Source: Actinomadura physcomitrii (lineage in GTDB: Bacteria; Actinomycetota; Actinomycetes; Streptosporangiales; Streptosporangiaceae). Taken from it: a DNA stretch of 64,000 bases. The notes under the pieces are model-generated. The model saw nothing but the letters and a program-made list of their open reading frames with translations. It was not told the DNA's origin and made no database searches. The stretch is from positions 77,891 to 141,890 of the forward strand of contig NZ_WBMS02000015.1 in the NCBI RefSeq assembly GCF_008923205.2. The letters are read 5' to 3'. Both the position numbers and the translations under genes were made by a program. Positions 16,825 through 26,453 of the stretch are shown here, one piece after another. The first letter of the stretch is position 1; every line of letters begins with the position of its first letter.

Positions 16825-19802
16825 AGCGCCTGATCGCCTGGCTGGCCGGATTCCTCCTGCTGGCCGGGGTGGCGGTGGTCCCGGGGACGGCGTCCGCCGC
16901 GCCCCTCGCCGACCCCGGACAGACCTACCAGATCGTCGAGGTCACGAGCGGGAACGTCCTCGGCGCGATGCGGACGGGCGACGACCCGCCCATGACCGTC
17001 GACGCCTACGACAACAACCCCAACCAGCTCTGGCGGGTCGCCGACATCGGCGGCGGTTACTCCGAAATCGTCAACGAGGGGACGGGCAAGGCGCTGTCCA
17101 CGGTGAACGGGCAGTCCGGCAACGGCGCCGTCGTGCACCTGTGGGACTACCTGAGCACCTTCCCCGACCAGCACTGGCGGCTGAACGACCAGGGCGACGG
17201 CACCGTGACCGTCAACAACCAGGGCACCGGCGAGCGGCTGCTGTCCACCGCCGACGGCAAGACGGAGGCGGGCACCGCGACCCAGCTCTGGGACCGGGCG
17301 GACGGCCGCGCCGGGCAGGTCTGGAAGCTCGTCCCGACCGCGCTCACCCGCGACATCACGGTGCACACCGACGACGTGGTCAACAAGGTGCCGAAGGCGA
17401 CCGTCGCGACCGGCATGGAGGACGTCAACCACGAGATCTACGGCGGCATCTACAGCCAGATGATCTTCGGTGAGGCGTTCCAGGAGCCGGCGTCCGACCC
17501 GGGCGTCAGCGGGATGTGGCGCTCGTTCGAGAGCGGCTCGGCGGCCGGCGCGTACTCGTTCGCGTCGCCGTTCAAAGGGACGCAGAGCCAGCGCCTGACG
17601 TTCTCCTCCGGCACCGGCAGCATCGGGATCGAGAACCGCGGGCTGAACCGGCAGGGGCTCGGCCTCGTCGGCGGCCGGCCGTACGAAGGCAAGATCACGC
17701 TGCGCGCGGAGACCTCGCAGAAGGTGCGGGTGAGCTTCCAGAGCGCCGACGGCAGCAAGATCTACGCCCGGACGGACGTCACCACGTCCGGCACCGGCTG
17801 GAAGACCTACGCGTTCACGCTGACGCCGTCCGAGAGCGACACGCACGGCAGGTTCGCGATCCAGCTGACCGCGCCCGGCACGGTCGACGCGGGCTATGTC
17901 TTCGTCGAACCCGGAACCTGGGGCCGCTATAAGGGCCTGCACGTGCGCAAGGACGTCGCGGACATGATGGTCGCGCAGGGCCTCCAGGCCATCCGGTTCG
18001 GCGGCTGCGCCAACAGCGGCTGCGGCGACGTGTCCGACTACAAGTGGAAGAAGATGGTCGGCGACCCCGTCGACCGTCCGGTCACCAAGGGCATCTGGTA
18101 CCCGTACGAGTCCAACGGCTGGGGCATCTTCGACTTCCTCCAGCTGGGCGAGGCGATGGGGATCGAGGCGGTGCCGTCGCTCAACATCGACGAGAAGCCG
18201 TCCGACATCGCCGACCTCATGGACTACCTGTACGGGCCCGCGACCACCGAGTGGGGGGCCAAGCGCGTCGCGGACGGCCACCCGCAGCCGTACACGGTCA
18301 AGCGCATCGAACTCGGCAACGAGAACGCCGTCAACGACGACTACTGGACGAAGTTCAAGGCGATCGCCGACGTGGTCTGGGCGCGCGACCCGTCCATCCG
18401 GCTGGTCGTCGGCGACTTCAGCTACAGCGACGTCATCACCGACCCGTTCCACTTCACCGGCGGCGGCAAGGTGAACACCCTCGCCGCGCACCAGAAGATC
18501 CTCAACCTGGCCAAGCAGTACAACGCCGAGGTGGACTTCGACATCCACCTGTGGACGGGCCAGACCTCCGGCGTCCTCGGCCAGATCAAGGCGCTGGACA
18601 GCTACGCCTACCAGCTCGGGCAGATCGCCCCCGGCGCGAAGTACAAGGTCGTCGTGTTCGAGCTGAACGCCGACAGTCACGACCTGGCGCGCGGCCTGGC
18701 CAACGCCTACGCGATCAACGCGCTGCAGCGGCGGCCGGCCGTCGACGTGGTCTCGTCGGCGAACGCGCTGCAGGTCGAGGGGCAGAACGACAACGGCTGG
18801 AACCAGGGCCTGGTGTTCATGAACCAGAGCCAGGTGTGGGGGCAGCCGCCGTACTACGTCCACCAGATGAAGGCGGGCGCGTACCGTCCGAACGCCGTGC
18901 GGACCGACGTGACCGGCGCGGACGAGGCGAGCTTCGACGTCACGTCCATGGTGAGCGACGACCGCAAGAGCCTGTCAGTGGACGTGGTGAACGCGTCCTC
19001 GCAGGCCCTTCAGTACACGGTCACGGTCGACGGGTTCACCCCGACGAGCGACACCGTCAGCGTCGTCACGCTCAGCGGGCGGACGAACGGCTCGAACACC
19101 GCCACCAACCCGCTCAACATCGCACCGCGCACCTCGTCGGCGACCCTCGACACGGGACGGCGCACGCTGACGTACACGTTCGAGCCGAACTCGTACACGT
19201 CGCTGCGGTTCGCCGGGGCGCAAGGGCCGGTCACCGAGCCGAGCGCCTCGGCCACCACGATGACGATCGACCATCCGAGCACGACGTACGGCGCCCCCGC
19301 CAAGGCCACGGTCAACGTGACGGCCGAGGGCGACGACGCCGCGGGCGCCGTCCGGTTCAGCGTGGACGGGCGTGACCTCGGCACCCGCACCCTGGCCCAG
19401 GGCACGGTCACGGCGGCACTGCCCGCGGACCTCGGCGTAGGAACCCACGTCGTGAAGGCCGACTACCTGGGGGTGGACGGCAAGATCGCCCCCTCGTCGA
19501 CGTCCGGCACGCAGACCGTGACGCAGGCGGACGCGACCGCCAAGGCCACCCTGCAAGGCAAGGGCAAGGCGGCCGAGCTGCTCGTGCAGGTCTCCATCAA
19601 GGGGGCGTCCGACGCCGTGAAGGCGGCCGGCACGGTCGAGGTCTACGTGCGGGACAAGCGGGTCGGCACCGCCGTCCTGCACAATGGCGCAGCCGTCGTC
19701 GACCTGCCGAAACTGAAGAAGAGGGACCCGGTCAGGGCCGTCTACCTCGGTGACGCCAACGTCGGTAAGGCCGTGTCCAACACCGTCACCTACCAGGGAT
19801 AG
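16821..19802 (+). CDS. Secreted GH51-like alpha-L-arabinofuranosidase with ricin-type lectin domain
   Basis: 993 aa, TTG start with AAAGGAGA upstream. A Sec signal peptide ends near residue 27 (TASA|AP). Residues ~30-172 are a ricin-B/CBM13-like domain with repeated QxW segments (NQLWRV, DQHWRL). Then comes a beta-sandwich/TIM-barrel body. IELGNEN places an acid/base Glu near residue 501, and VVFELNAD a nucleophile Glu near 614, as in clan GH-A enzymes of the GH51 type. The last ~210 residues are Ig-like bacterial repeat domains. It probably releases L-arabinose from arabinan or arabinogalactan; exact GH family is an inference. Confidence 0.75.
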   Translation: MKRLIAWLAGFLLLAGVAVVPGTASAAPLADPGQTYQIVEVTSGNVLGAMRTGDDPPMTVDAYDNNPNQLWRVADIGGGYSEIVNEGTGKALSTVNGQSGNGAVVHLWDYLSTFPDQHWRLNDQGDGTVTVNNQGTGERLLSTADGKTEAGTATQLWDRADGRAGQVWKLVPTALTRDITVHTDDVVNKVPKATVATGMEDVNHEIYGGIYSQMIFGEAFQEPASDPGVSGMWRSFESGSAAGAYSFASPFKGTQSQRLTFSSGTGSIGIENRGLNRQGLGLVGGRPYEGKITLRAETSQKVRVSFQSADGSKIYARTDVTTSGTGWKTYAFTLTPSESDTHGRFAIQLTAPGTVDAGYVFVEPGTWGRYKGLHVRKDVADMMVAQGLQAIRFGGCANSGCGDVSDYKWKKMVGDPVDRPVTKGIWYPYESNGWGIFDFLQLGEAMGIEAVPSLNIDEKPSDIADLMDYLYGPATTEWGAKRVADGHPQPYTVKRIELGNENAVNDDYWTKFKAIADVVWARDPSIRLVVGDFSYSDVITDPFHFTGGGKVNTLAAHQKILNLAKQYNAEVDFDIHLWTGQTSGVLGQIKALDSYAYQLGQIAPGAKYKVVVFELNADSHDLARGLANAYAINALQRRPAVDVVSSANALQVEGQNDNGWNQGLVFMNQSQVWGQPPYYVHQMKAGAYRPNAVRTDVTGADEASFDVTSMVSDDRKSLSVDVVNASSQALQYTVTVDGFTPTSDTVSVVTLSGRTNGSNTATNPLNIAPRTSSATLDTGRRTLTYTFEPNSYTSLRFAGAQGPVTEPSASATTMTIDHPSTTYGAPAKATVNVTAEGDDAAGAVRFSVDGRDLGTRTLAQGTVTAALPADLGVGTHVVKADYLGVDGKIAPSSTSGTQTVTQADATAKATLQGKGKAAELLVQVSIKGASDAVKAAGTVEVYVRDKRVGTAVLHNGAAVVDLPKLKKRDPVRAVYLGDANVGKAVSNTVTYQG

Positions 19803-19806
19803 CACC

Positions 19807-20703
19807 TTGCCCGACTACACCGCTGTGCCCTGCGCACGGCAGCGAGCCCACCACGCGGAGGGCCCCGTCTGGGACCACACCCGTGACGAGCTCGTGTGGG
19901 TCGACATCTACGAGGGCCTGATCCACCGCGCGGCATGGGAGGACGGGGAACTGCACGTCACCCATACCCACGCGGCGGGTCAGGCCGTCGGGGCGGTCGT
20001 CCCGTGCGCGGACCCAGGCGATGGCTGGATCGTCGCGACCGAGTTCGGCTTCTCCAGGCTGCATCCGGACGGGACGTTCACCGCGGTCGCCGAGCCCGAG
20101 CGCGGGCACCGCCCTCCCACGCGGATGAACGACGGGAAATGCGACCCGCTGGGACGGTTCTGGGCGGGCAGCATGGCGAACGACCGCACGCCCGGCGCGG
20201 GAACGCTCCACTGCCTGTCCGCCGACGTGAGCAGGCCCGCGATCCACGGCGTGACCATCTCCAACGGCCTCGCCTGGACCGCCCCCGACGCGTTCCTCTA
20301 CATCGACACCCCGGCGCAGTGCGTCGAGCGGGTCCGCGTCGGCGCGGACGGGCGGGTCGCCTCCCGCGGCGTCGCCTTCGAGATCGCCCCCGAGCTGGGA
20401 GCCCCCGACGGCATGACGATCGACGAGGCCGGCGGCCTGTGGATCGCCATGTGGGGGACGGGCACGGTCCTGCGGTTCACCCAGGACGGCGAGGTCACCG
20501 CCCGCGTCACCGTGCCCGCCCGGCAGGTCAGCAGTTGCTGCTTCGGCGGCCCCGACCTGCGGACCCTCTTCATCACCACGTCGCAGGAGAACTACACGGC
20601 CCGGCAGAGCGCCGCCGAGCCGAACGCAGGCCTGCTCTTCGCGGCCGACGTCTGCGTCCGTGGCCGTCCCGCCGATCTCTACGTCCCGGGAGGGAGCACA
20701 TGA
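19807..20703 (+). CDS. SMP-30/gluconolactonase-family sugar lactonase
   Basis: 298 aa from TTG 19807. Six-bladed propeller with metal ligands in HHAEGPVW (Glu18), ISNGLAW and APDGMTIDEAGGLWIA. These enzymes open aldonolactones; close homologues act on L-arabino-, D-galactono- or gluconolactone. It links a sugar 1-dehydrogenase (next gene) with the sugar-acid dehydratase at 11920. The start is uncertain because the ribosome site is weak. The stop overlaps the next ATG. Confidence 0.75.
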   Translation: MPDYTAVPCARQRAHHAEGPVWDHTRDELVWVDIYEGLIHRAAWEDGELHVTHTHAAGQAVGAVVPCADPGDGWIVATEFGFSRLHPDGTFTAVAEPERGHRPPTRMNDGKCDPLGRFWAGSMANDRTPGAGTLHCLSADVSRPAIHGVTISNGLAWTAPDAFLYIDTPAQCVERVRVGADGRVASRGVAFEIAPELGAPDGMTIDEAGGLWIAMWGTGTVLRFTQDGEVTARVTVPARQVSSCCFGGPDLRTLFITTSQENYTARQSAAEPNAGLLFAADVCVRGRPADLYVPGGST

Positions 20704-21698
20704 CCGTACGAGTCGCACTGGTCGGCTGCGGGGCGATGGGGGAGATCGTGGCCCGCGACGTCTATCCCGGGCTGGGGTCCGCGACGCTCGCCGCCGTCGT
20801 CGACCCCGACCCGGGCCGCGCGGCGCAGGCCGCCGCCCACACCGGAGCGCGGGCATACCCGGCCCTGGCCGAGGCGCTCGCCGCGGAGCGGATCGACGCC
20901 GTCGACATCCGCGTGCCCCACCATCTGCACGCCGGGGTGGCGCTGGAGGCCATCGGCCACGGGCTCCACGTCCTGGTCGAGAAGCCGATCGCCACCACCG
21001 TCGCCGACGCGCGCGCGATCGTCGACGCGGCGGACGCGGCGGGCGTCGTCCTGGCCGTCGCCGAGAACTACCCGCACCTGGAGGCCGTCCGCGAGGCCCG
21101 CAGGGTCCTCGCCGAGGGAGGGATCGGGCGCCCGCTCGCCATCCAGAGCACCCGCGCCTACCGGATCGACGGCGTGTGGGTCCGCGACGGCTGGCGCGAG
21201 AGCGACGGGCCGGCCGGCGGGATCCTGCTCGACCAGGGCACCCACCAGGTGAGCCTCATCCGGCAGCTCGGCGGTCCCGTCGCCTCGGTCTCCGCGGCCG
21301 TGTCCGCCGGCCGCGCGCTCGACACCGTCACGCTGACGCTCCGGCTGGAGAGCGGCGTCGTCGCGCAGTCGGTCCTCACCTGGCACAGCCCCGGGCCGTG
21401 GGACCAGGCCGAGGCGACCATCATCGCGTCCGGTGGCCGGCTCGACGTGGTCGTCGACTACGAGAAGCACGCCGGCGGATGCGTCATCTGGACGCCCGAA
21501 GGCCCCGGCCGCCGGGGCGCCGAGAACTACTACGACAGCCACACCCTGATCGCCGCCGACTGGATCGGCGCGATCACCGGCGGCGCTCAGCCGCGCGTGC
21601 CGGGACGCGAGGGCCTGGAAGACCTCGCCGTCATCGAAGCCGCGGCCGCCTCCCTCGACGCCGAGGGCGCCTTCACCCCCGTAAGGAGAACCCCATGA
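20700..21698 (+). CDS. Gfo/Idh/MocA-family oxidoreductase
   Basis: 332 aa, ATGA overlap with the lactonase. N-terminal Rossmann domain (VALVGCGAMGE), then VLVEKPIA with the Lys-Pro characteristic of the family, then the alpha/beta domain with a catalytic-type His in GGILLDQGTHQV. Substrate is likely a sugar; adjacency to a lactonase suggests an aldose 1-dehydrogenase making the lactone, though NAD-dependent epimerising or inositol enzymes share the fold. Confidence 0.78.
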   Translation: MTVRVALVGCGAMGEIVARDVYPGLGSATLAAVVDPDPGRAAQAAAHTGARAYPALAEALAAERIDAVDIRVPHHLHAGVALEAIGHGLHVLVEKPIATTVADARAIVDAADAAGVVLAVAENYPHLEAVREARRVLAEGGIGRPLAIQSTRAYRIDGVWVRDGWRESDGPAGGILLDQGTHQVSLIRQLGGPVASVSAAVSAGRALDTVTLTLRLESGVVAQSVLTWHSPGPWDQAEATIIASGGRLDVVVDYEKHAGGCVIWTPEGPGRRGAENYYDSHTLIAADWIGAITGGAQPRVPGREGLEDLAVIEAAAASLDAEGAFTPVRRTP

Positions 21699-23290
21699 CG
21701 CAGGTCAACAGACGCGGCTTCCTCGCCGGCGGCGCCGCCACCGGGGCCGTCCTGCTGGGCGGCCTGGCGGCCCCGCAGGCGCAGGCCGCCGTCCCGGCAC
21801 GGACCGCCGGACGTGGGAAGACGGTGTTCCGCGACGACTTCGGACCGATCGCCGGATGGGAGCGCAAGGGCGTCGTGATGGAGAAGGACCTGGAGTGGGA
21901 GAGCACCCTGCTTCAGGACCCGTGTCTGGTGTACGGGCAGGGCGGCGGGCCGCTGTTCAAGCTCTGGTACGGCTCGCTGCACGCCGTCGGATACGCGACC
22001 AGCGAGGACGGCGTCCACTGGACCAAGGCCGCGAAGCCCGTGCTGGAGCCCACCCTCGAGTCCGAACGCGGCGCACTCAACCAGCCGAGCGTCGTCTACA
22101 AGGACGGCCGCTGGCACATGTCGTACTTCGGGGTGTCGGGTGACGGCAACGGCCAGATTCACTACGCGACGGCGACGAACCCCGGCGGCCCGTGGGAGAA
22201 GCGCGGCGTCATCTTGACCACGACCATGCCGTGGGAGGACCGCTGGATCTACAACTCCTCCCTCCTCTACGACGCCAAGGCCCGCCTCTGGAAGATGTGG
22301 TACACCGCCGGGAAGATCGCGTCGGCGGGCGGCGAGCCCGAGTACATCTGCTACGCGACGGCGAAGCAGCCGGGCGGCCCCTGGACGAAATACGCGGGCA
22401 ATCCGATCCTGCGTCCGATGAACGACGGCGGCTGGGCGTCGCTCGGCGTGGGCGGCCCGAACGTCCGCAAGCTGAGCAACGGGCAGTACGAGACACGGAT
22501 CGTCGGCTGGCAGGCGGACTACCCGTCCCGCGGCGGGAAGCTCCTCTCCCGCGACGGGATCCACTGGGACCTCGCCCGCGCCGACATGGAACTCGACCTC
22601 GGGGTGGCGGGCGGCCCCGAGGACGGGATGATCTACCGCCAGTTCGTCGTGGAGCACCAGGGCAAGGAGCACGTCTACTACAACGCCAAGAACAACCGGC
22701 CCGGCTGGAACGAGACCATCAACCTCGCGGTCTGGAACGAACGGCTGGAGATCGTCGACCCGGCCAAGTGGTCGATGACGCAGGCGTGGTACGTCCCCAA
22801 CGGCGCGTCCTTCGAGGTGAAGGACGGCGCCGCGGTCTCTCTGGGCAACGGCGCGCAGGACCACCCGCAGACCCTCCAGGGCAACGTGCCGATCGACGCG
22901 CTGGACTACGAGGTGTCCGCATCCATCACCCCGCTGAGCGAGAACCTCGGTGACCGCGACACCGTCATCCTCGCCCGCGCCACCGACCGCGACACCTACT
23001 ACTACGCCGGGATCGCGTCCTGGAACCAGAAGTACGCCATCGGCGTCATGGTCGACGGCGCCAACACCAAGCTCGCCGGCGCGGGCGCCGCCTCTGACAT
23101 CAAGCCGGGCGAGACCCACCGCCTGCGTTTCGTCCTCGAAGGCTCGAACCTGACCCTCTACGACAACGACCGCAAGGTCCTAGAGGTCATCGACCCGACA
23201 CTGATCCCCACGACAAGCTACGTAGGCCTCCAGACAACAACCCACACCGGCAATTCCAAATTCGCCGCCGTAGCGGTGACCACCCGTTGA
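21695..23290 (+). CDS. Tat-secreted five-bladed-propeller glycosidase-like protein
   Basis: 531 aa, overlapping the previous stop (ATGA) with AAGGAG upstream. NRRGFLAGGAA followed by a hydrophobic stretch is a twin-arginine signal. Residues ~50-370 have glycosidase-propeller repeats (LFKLWYGSLHAVGYATSEDG, LWKMWYTAGKI) as in GH43/GH32-like proteins. Residues ~380-530 form a beta-jelly-roll of the 3-keto-disaccharide-hydrolase/LamG kind. It closes the polysaccharide operon and probably trims side chains outside the cell; substrate unknown. Confidence 0.7.
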   Translation: MTQVNRRGFLAGGAATGAVLLGGLAAPQAQAAVPARTAGRGKTVFRDDFGPIAGWERKGVVMEKDLEWESTLLQDPCLVYGQGGGPLFKLWYGSLHAVGYATSEDGVHWTKAAKPVLEPTLESERGALNQPSVVYKDGRWHMSYFGVSGDGNGQIHYATATNPGGPWEKRGVILTTTMPWEDRWIYNSSLLYDAKARLWKMWYTAGKIASAGGEPEYICYATAKQPGGPWTKYAGNPILRPMNDGGWASLGVGGPNVRKLSNGQYETRIVGWQADYPSRGGKLLSRDGIHWDLARADMELDLGVAGGPEDGMIYRQFVVEHQGKEHVYYNAKNNRPGWNETINLAVWNERLEIVDPAKWSMTQAWYVPNGASFEVKDGAAVSLGNGAQDHPQTLQGNVPIDALDYEVSASITPLSENLGDRDTVILARATDRDTYYYAGIASWNQKYAIGVMVDGANTKLAGAGAASDIKPGETHRLRFVLEGSNLTLYDNDRKVLEVIDPTLIPTTSYVGLQTTTHTGNSKFAAVAVTTR

Positions 23291-23350
23291 ATTGCGGCGT
23301 GTCGGGGTCATTCGCGGCCTTGCCCCTTCAATACCGGCTGCTCGCGGGAG

Positions 23351-23596
23351 GTGCCGTGGACGCGGCGGCCCCGGGCGCTGCTCACGGCCCTCACCCAGCA
23401 ACTCGCGCACGCAGGATCCAGCTCGGTCGCCCCACACGACCTCGCCGCGTACCTGAGAGCGAACAGACTGGCGGTCGTCAGCGAAGGATCTACCTGCAGG
23501 CTGATCAGCGCCATCAAAGAAGAGCCCGACCCGAAATCCTTCTCCCAAGCCGGGTCGCGGTGGGGGATTAGCCAGCCGTACCGCCCCCCGTCGTGA
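23351..23596 (+). CDS. Small hypothetical protein
   Basis: 81 aa, GTG start. Two amphipathic helical stretches (LLTALTQQLAHAG, DLAAYLRANRLAVVSEG) precede a Trp/Pro/Tyr-rich tail. I recognise no family. The last ~50 bases recur in altered form at 7460-7511 beside the recombinase remnant, so this may itself be a truncated 3' end of a mobile-region gene. The antisense frame is also open, which lowers confidence. Confidence 0.3.
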   Translation: MPWTRRPRALLTALTQQLAHAGSSSVAPHDLAAYLRANRLAVVSEGSTCRLISAIKEEPDPKSFSQAGSRWGISQPYRPPS

Positions 23597-23627
23597 CAGT
23601 CCGGCCCCGTGCGCGGGGCGCCGGCGG

Positions 23628-25346
23628 TCAGCCGGGAACGCGGAGGGCGAGGACGGCGACGTCGTCGTCGCCGTCGGGCTCCATACGGTCGAGGAGCTGG
23701 TCGCACATGCCGGGGAGGGGAAGCCGGGCGAGGCGGGAGCTGTGGCGGCGTAGCCCGGTGAGGCTGTCGCCGAGGTCGGTGCCGCGGGTCTCGATGAGGC
23801 CGTCGGTGTAGAGCAGGAGCGTGGACCGCGGCGGCAGTTCGCAGGTGCCGTTGGGGCGGCGGCCGGTGAGGTCGGGGTTGCCGAGCAGCATTCCGCGCTC
23901 GTCGAGGAAGGTCGTGCCGCCGTCCTGGGTGATCAGCAGCGGCGGCGGGTGGCCGGCGTTGCACCAGTGCAGACGCCAGTGGCCGCCGGGGGTCTTCTGC
24001 ACGCGGGCGAATACGGCGGTGGCGAGTTCGGCGTCGCTGACGGCGTCCATCACCGCGTCCAGGCGCTCCAGGACCGCGCTCGGGGACGCGTCCGGGGCCC
24101 AGGCCAGGGCCCGCAGCATGTTGCGGACCTGCGCCATGCGGGACGCAGCGTGCAGGTCGTGGCCCACGATGTCGCCGATGACCAGCCCGGTGGCGCCGTC
24201 GGCCAGGGGGAAGGCGTCGTACCAGTCGCCGCCGACCCAGCCGATGCGTGCGGCGGGCACGTACCGAGCCTGGAGCTGTAGATCGTCCGGTTGGGGAAGG
24301 GGAGCGAGCAGGCTGCGCTGCATGGCCTCGGCCGTGTCGCGCTGCGCGGCGAACACCCGGGCGTTGGCCAGCAGGAGGCCGGTGCGGCGCGCGATGTCCT
24401 CGACCACGAGCCGGTCGTCCGGGCCGTGGCTGTGCCCGAGACGGGAGTAGCCGAGCGTCAGCGCGCCGTAGGTCTCGCCGCGGGCCGCCAGCGGGGTGAT
24501 GATCGCGCTGCGGGCGTCCATGATCTGGAACAGCTCGTCCTGCGCCGCGGTCAGCGGCTCGTCGGCATACGGGCGGGCGGCGTCACCTCCGACGACCAGG
24601 GTCGCGCCGCCGTGCAGCACCCGCGCGAGCGGTCCGCGCGGAGTTCGCGGGAGCGGCGGCAGCGGCCCTTCCAGGGCGGCGATGTCCGCGGGGGACAGTT
24701 CGCGGTGGGTCGCGGCCGCCCGTTCGATCCGCCCGTCGGGGATGAGCAGGTCGACCTCCGCCCAGTCACCGAGCGCGGGCACGATCAGCCGGACCAGCCG
24801 ACGCAGCACCTCGCCCTCGTCCAGCGTGGACGACAGCACCGTGGTGATCTCGGCGACCAGTTCCAGCCGGGAGTTGGCGCGCCGCACCTGTGCCATCCGG
24901 TCGTGGCGTTCCCGCTCGATCCGGTGCCGCTCGGCCGCGTCCTGCAGCACGATGACCGCTCCGGCGACCGTCCCGGTTCCGGGCTCTTCCGCGGCCACGG
25001 CCCGGTCATCGACGTAGATCGGCGCGGACGACCAGGAGAGCGTCACCGGCCGCCCGTCGCGATGGATGAACGGGTCGCCGTCGGCGTGGTCGGGAACACC
25101 GGTCCGCAGCGCCCGCAGTATGCGGCGGTCCTGCCCCGGAGGGAGATCGCCTTCGGCGGCGGGATGCAGGAACCGGCCCAACGGGGTTCCCAGCGCCTCC
25201 TGTCGGGTGTACCCCAGCAGTTGCCGGGCCCGGGGGTTCCAGGCCGTGATCCGGCCGGCGGCGTTGACGGCCACGACGCCCGGGTTCATCGCCTCGACGA
25301 GGCGCGCATGGTCCGCGCCGGTCCGATCGTCCGGCTGCACGCTCAT
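23628..25346 (-). CDS. PAS-GAF-SpoIIE (PP2C) serine phosphatase
   Basis: 572 aa. A PAS domain at ~10-135 (VVAVNAAGRITAWNPRARQLLG) is followed by a GAF domain at ~165-335. A PPM/SpoIIE phosphatase fills ~350-570, with metal-binding Asp residues in GGDWYDAF, VIGDIVGHDL, LLYTDGLIE and DDDVAVLAL. Such enzymes dephosphorylate STAS anti-sigma antagonists in partner-switching pathways that control stress or developmental sigma factors. The divergent STAS gene at 25651 is the obvious partner by position, but it lacks the usual phosphoserine, so the true substrate may be elsewhere. Confidence 0.87.
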   Translation of the reverse strand: MSVQPDDRTGADHARLVEAMNPGVVAVNAAGRITAWNPRARQLLGYTRQEALGTPLGRFLHPAAEGDLPPGQDRRILRALRTGVPDHADGDPFIHRDGRPVTLSWSSAPIYVDDRAVAAEEPGTGTVAGAVIVLQDAAERHRIERERHDRMAQVRRANSRLELVAEITTVLSSTLDEGEVLRRLVRLIVPALGDWAEVDLLIPDGRIERAAATHRELSPADIAALEGPLPPLPRTPRGPLARVLHGGATLVVGGDAARPYADEPLTAAQDELFQIMDARSAIITPLAARGETYGALTLGYSRLGHSHGPDDRLVVEDIARRTGLLLANARVFAAQRDTAEAMQRSLLAPLPQPDDLQLQARYVPAARIGWVGGDWYDAFPLADGATGLVIGDIVGHDLHAASRMAQVRNMLRALAWAPDASPSAVLERLDAVMDAVSDAELATAVFARVQKTPGGHWRLHWCNAGHPPPLLITQDGGTTFLDERGMLLGNPDLTGRRPNGTCELPPRSTLLLYTDGLIETRGTDLGDSLTGLRRHSSRLARLPLPGMCDQLLDRMEPDGDDDVAVLALRVPG

Positions 25347-25650
25347 CTGTATCCCCCCGGTCGGATATCAGGAACCTGCCCCCGCGGCGATTCCGAACAC
25401 CTGCGTCCCGGAGGTAGGGAACGCTCCGCCGCCCGATCGCTGCCCGACGGCATCGGCCCAGCACCGGTGGGGCGGCCAGCGCACGGCCGGGACCGCGCCA
25501 CGCTCAGGCGAATTTACGGGGCGTTGCCCTTGAGCAGGCGCCGGAGCTCGTAACGTTGAAGTGAAGGCGGGCTGTCGCAAGCCGCGTCCGCACGTCGACG
25601 CTCCGCCGACTTCGTTCGCCCGCGATCCGCACCGTGATCGGAGCGACAAC
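25347..25650. other. Divergent intergenic region, phosphatase/STAS
   Basis: 304 bases between two divergent genes. It must hold both promoters. I see no strong sigma-70 pair, no perfect palindrome and no gene. Confidence 0.5.
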
Positions 25651-26061
25651 ATGAACACGTCGTACACGTTTGAAGGCCATACCGGCACTCATCCGCAGGT
25701 GGTGCTGTCGGTGGTGCGCCGGTCCACGTACACGGTCGCAGCCCTGCAAGGCGATCTCGACATGCTGACCGCCCCAGCGCTGCACGACAGGCTGCTGGAG
25801 TTGCAGTACCCGGGGCAGCGGATCCTGGTGCTGGACCTGTCACATCTGTGGTTCTGCGATGCGGCCGGGATATCCGTCCTGATCAGCGCCTGGCACCGTG
25901 CTCTGGCTCTGGGCGTCTCGATGCGCCTCGCCGCCCCTCGCTCCCACGTCGCGAAGACCCTGGACGCCGCCGCCCTGGAGCACGGGCTCGCGACCTACCC
26001 GACCGTGGCCCGAGCGCTCAAGCAGCCGATTCCTCCGGCCCTCGAACCGGCCGCGGTCTGA
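25651..26061 (+). CDS. STAS-domain anti-sigma-factor antagonist-like protein
   Basis: 136 aa, ATG chosen for its GGAG site and because the domain begins there. The STAS fold is clear: LQGDLDMLTAPALHDRLLE, then VLDLSHLWFCDAAGISVLIS. In SpoIIAA-like antagonists the last motif carries D-S-S/T-G with the phosphorylated serine; here it reads D-A-A-G, so kinase control by phosphorylation at that site is impossible. It may be a constitutive antagonist or a scaffold. Its divergent neighbour is a SpoIIE phosphatase. Confidence 0.8.
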   Translation: MNTSYTFEGHTGTHPQVVLSVVRRSTYTVAALQGDLDMLTAPALHDRLLELQYPGQRILVLDLSHLWFCDAAGISVLISAWHRALALGVSMRLAAPRSHVAKTLDAAALEHGLATYPTVARALKQPIPPALEPAAV

Positions 26062-26246
26062 TCCGTCCATCGGGCGTCCGATGCCGTCGCCGTTTCCGAG
26101 TAGCCGAATCCCGGCCGCGCGGTGCCCCGCAGATCGTGCCGCCCGCCGCTCCTTCACGCCGGGCCGCCCGTCATGTGCGGGTAGTCGGGAAATCGGTGCA
26201 TAGGCGTCTTTGGTGGATCCCTGGGGGCCTACATAGGGGGACGTTT

Positions 26247-26453
26247 ATGAAGACCCAACGAGGTGCGGCGGAGCAGCGTAGGCAATACTTCAATCATCCT
26301 CTTGAATTGTCAAAGATTCTCATCGCAGAAAGATTGATCGAGGGCCTTTCGCCAGAGCAACGTGTGGAATCAGTGCAGCACCTGGTGCAAGCGGTGGTTG
26401 CTGGCGGTAAAACTCCAGGAACTGACTTGGTCGATGGAAAAGATCCAGACTAA
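26247..26453 (+). CDS. Small hypothetical protein (68 aa)
   Basis: ATG with AGGGGG six bases upstream. The product is charged and helical (LSKILIAERLIEGLSPEQRVESVQHLVQ) with a polar tail. Its base composition is clearly lower in GC than its neighbours, suggesting transfer. No family recognised. The stop codon overlaps the first bases of a long inverted repeat that separates it from the convergent SLOG gene. Confidence 0.5.
   Translation: MKTQRGAAEQRRQYFNHPLELSKILIAERLIEGLSPEQRVESVQHLVQAVVAGGKTPGTDLVDGKDPD

Noticed and set aside
14164-18863. Long minus-strand frames (650-710 codons) opposite the ABC transporter and glycosidase
   Set aside because: They mirror GC-rich third positions of the real genes and are repetitive in Asp/Arg/His.
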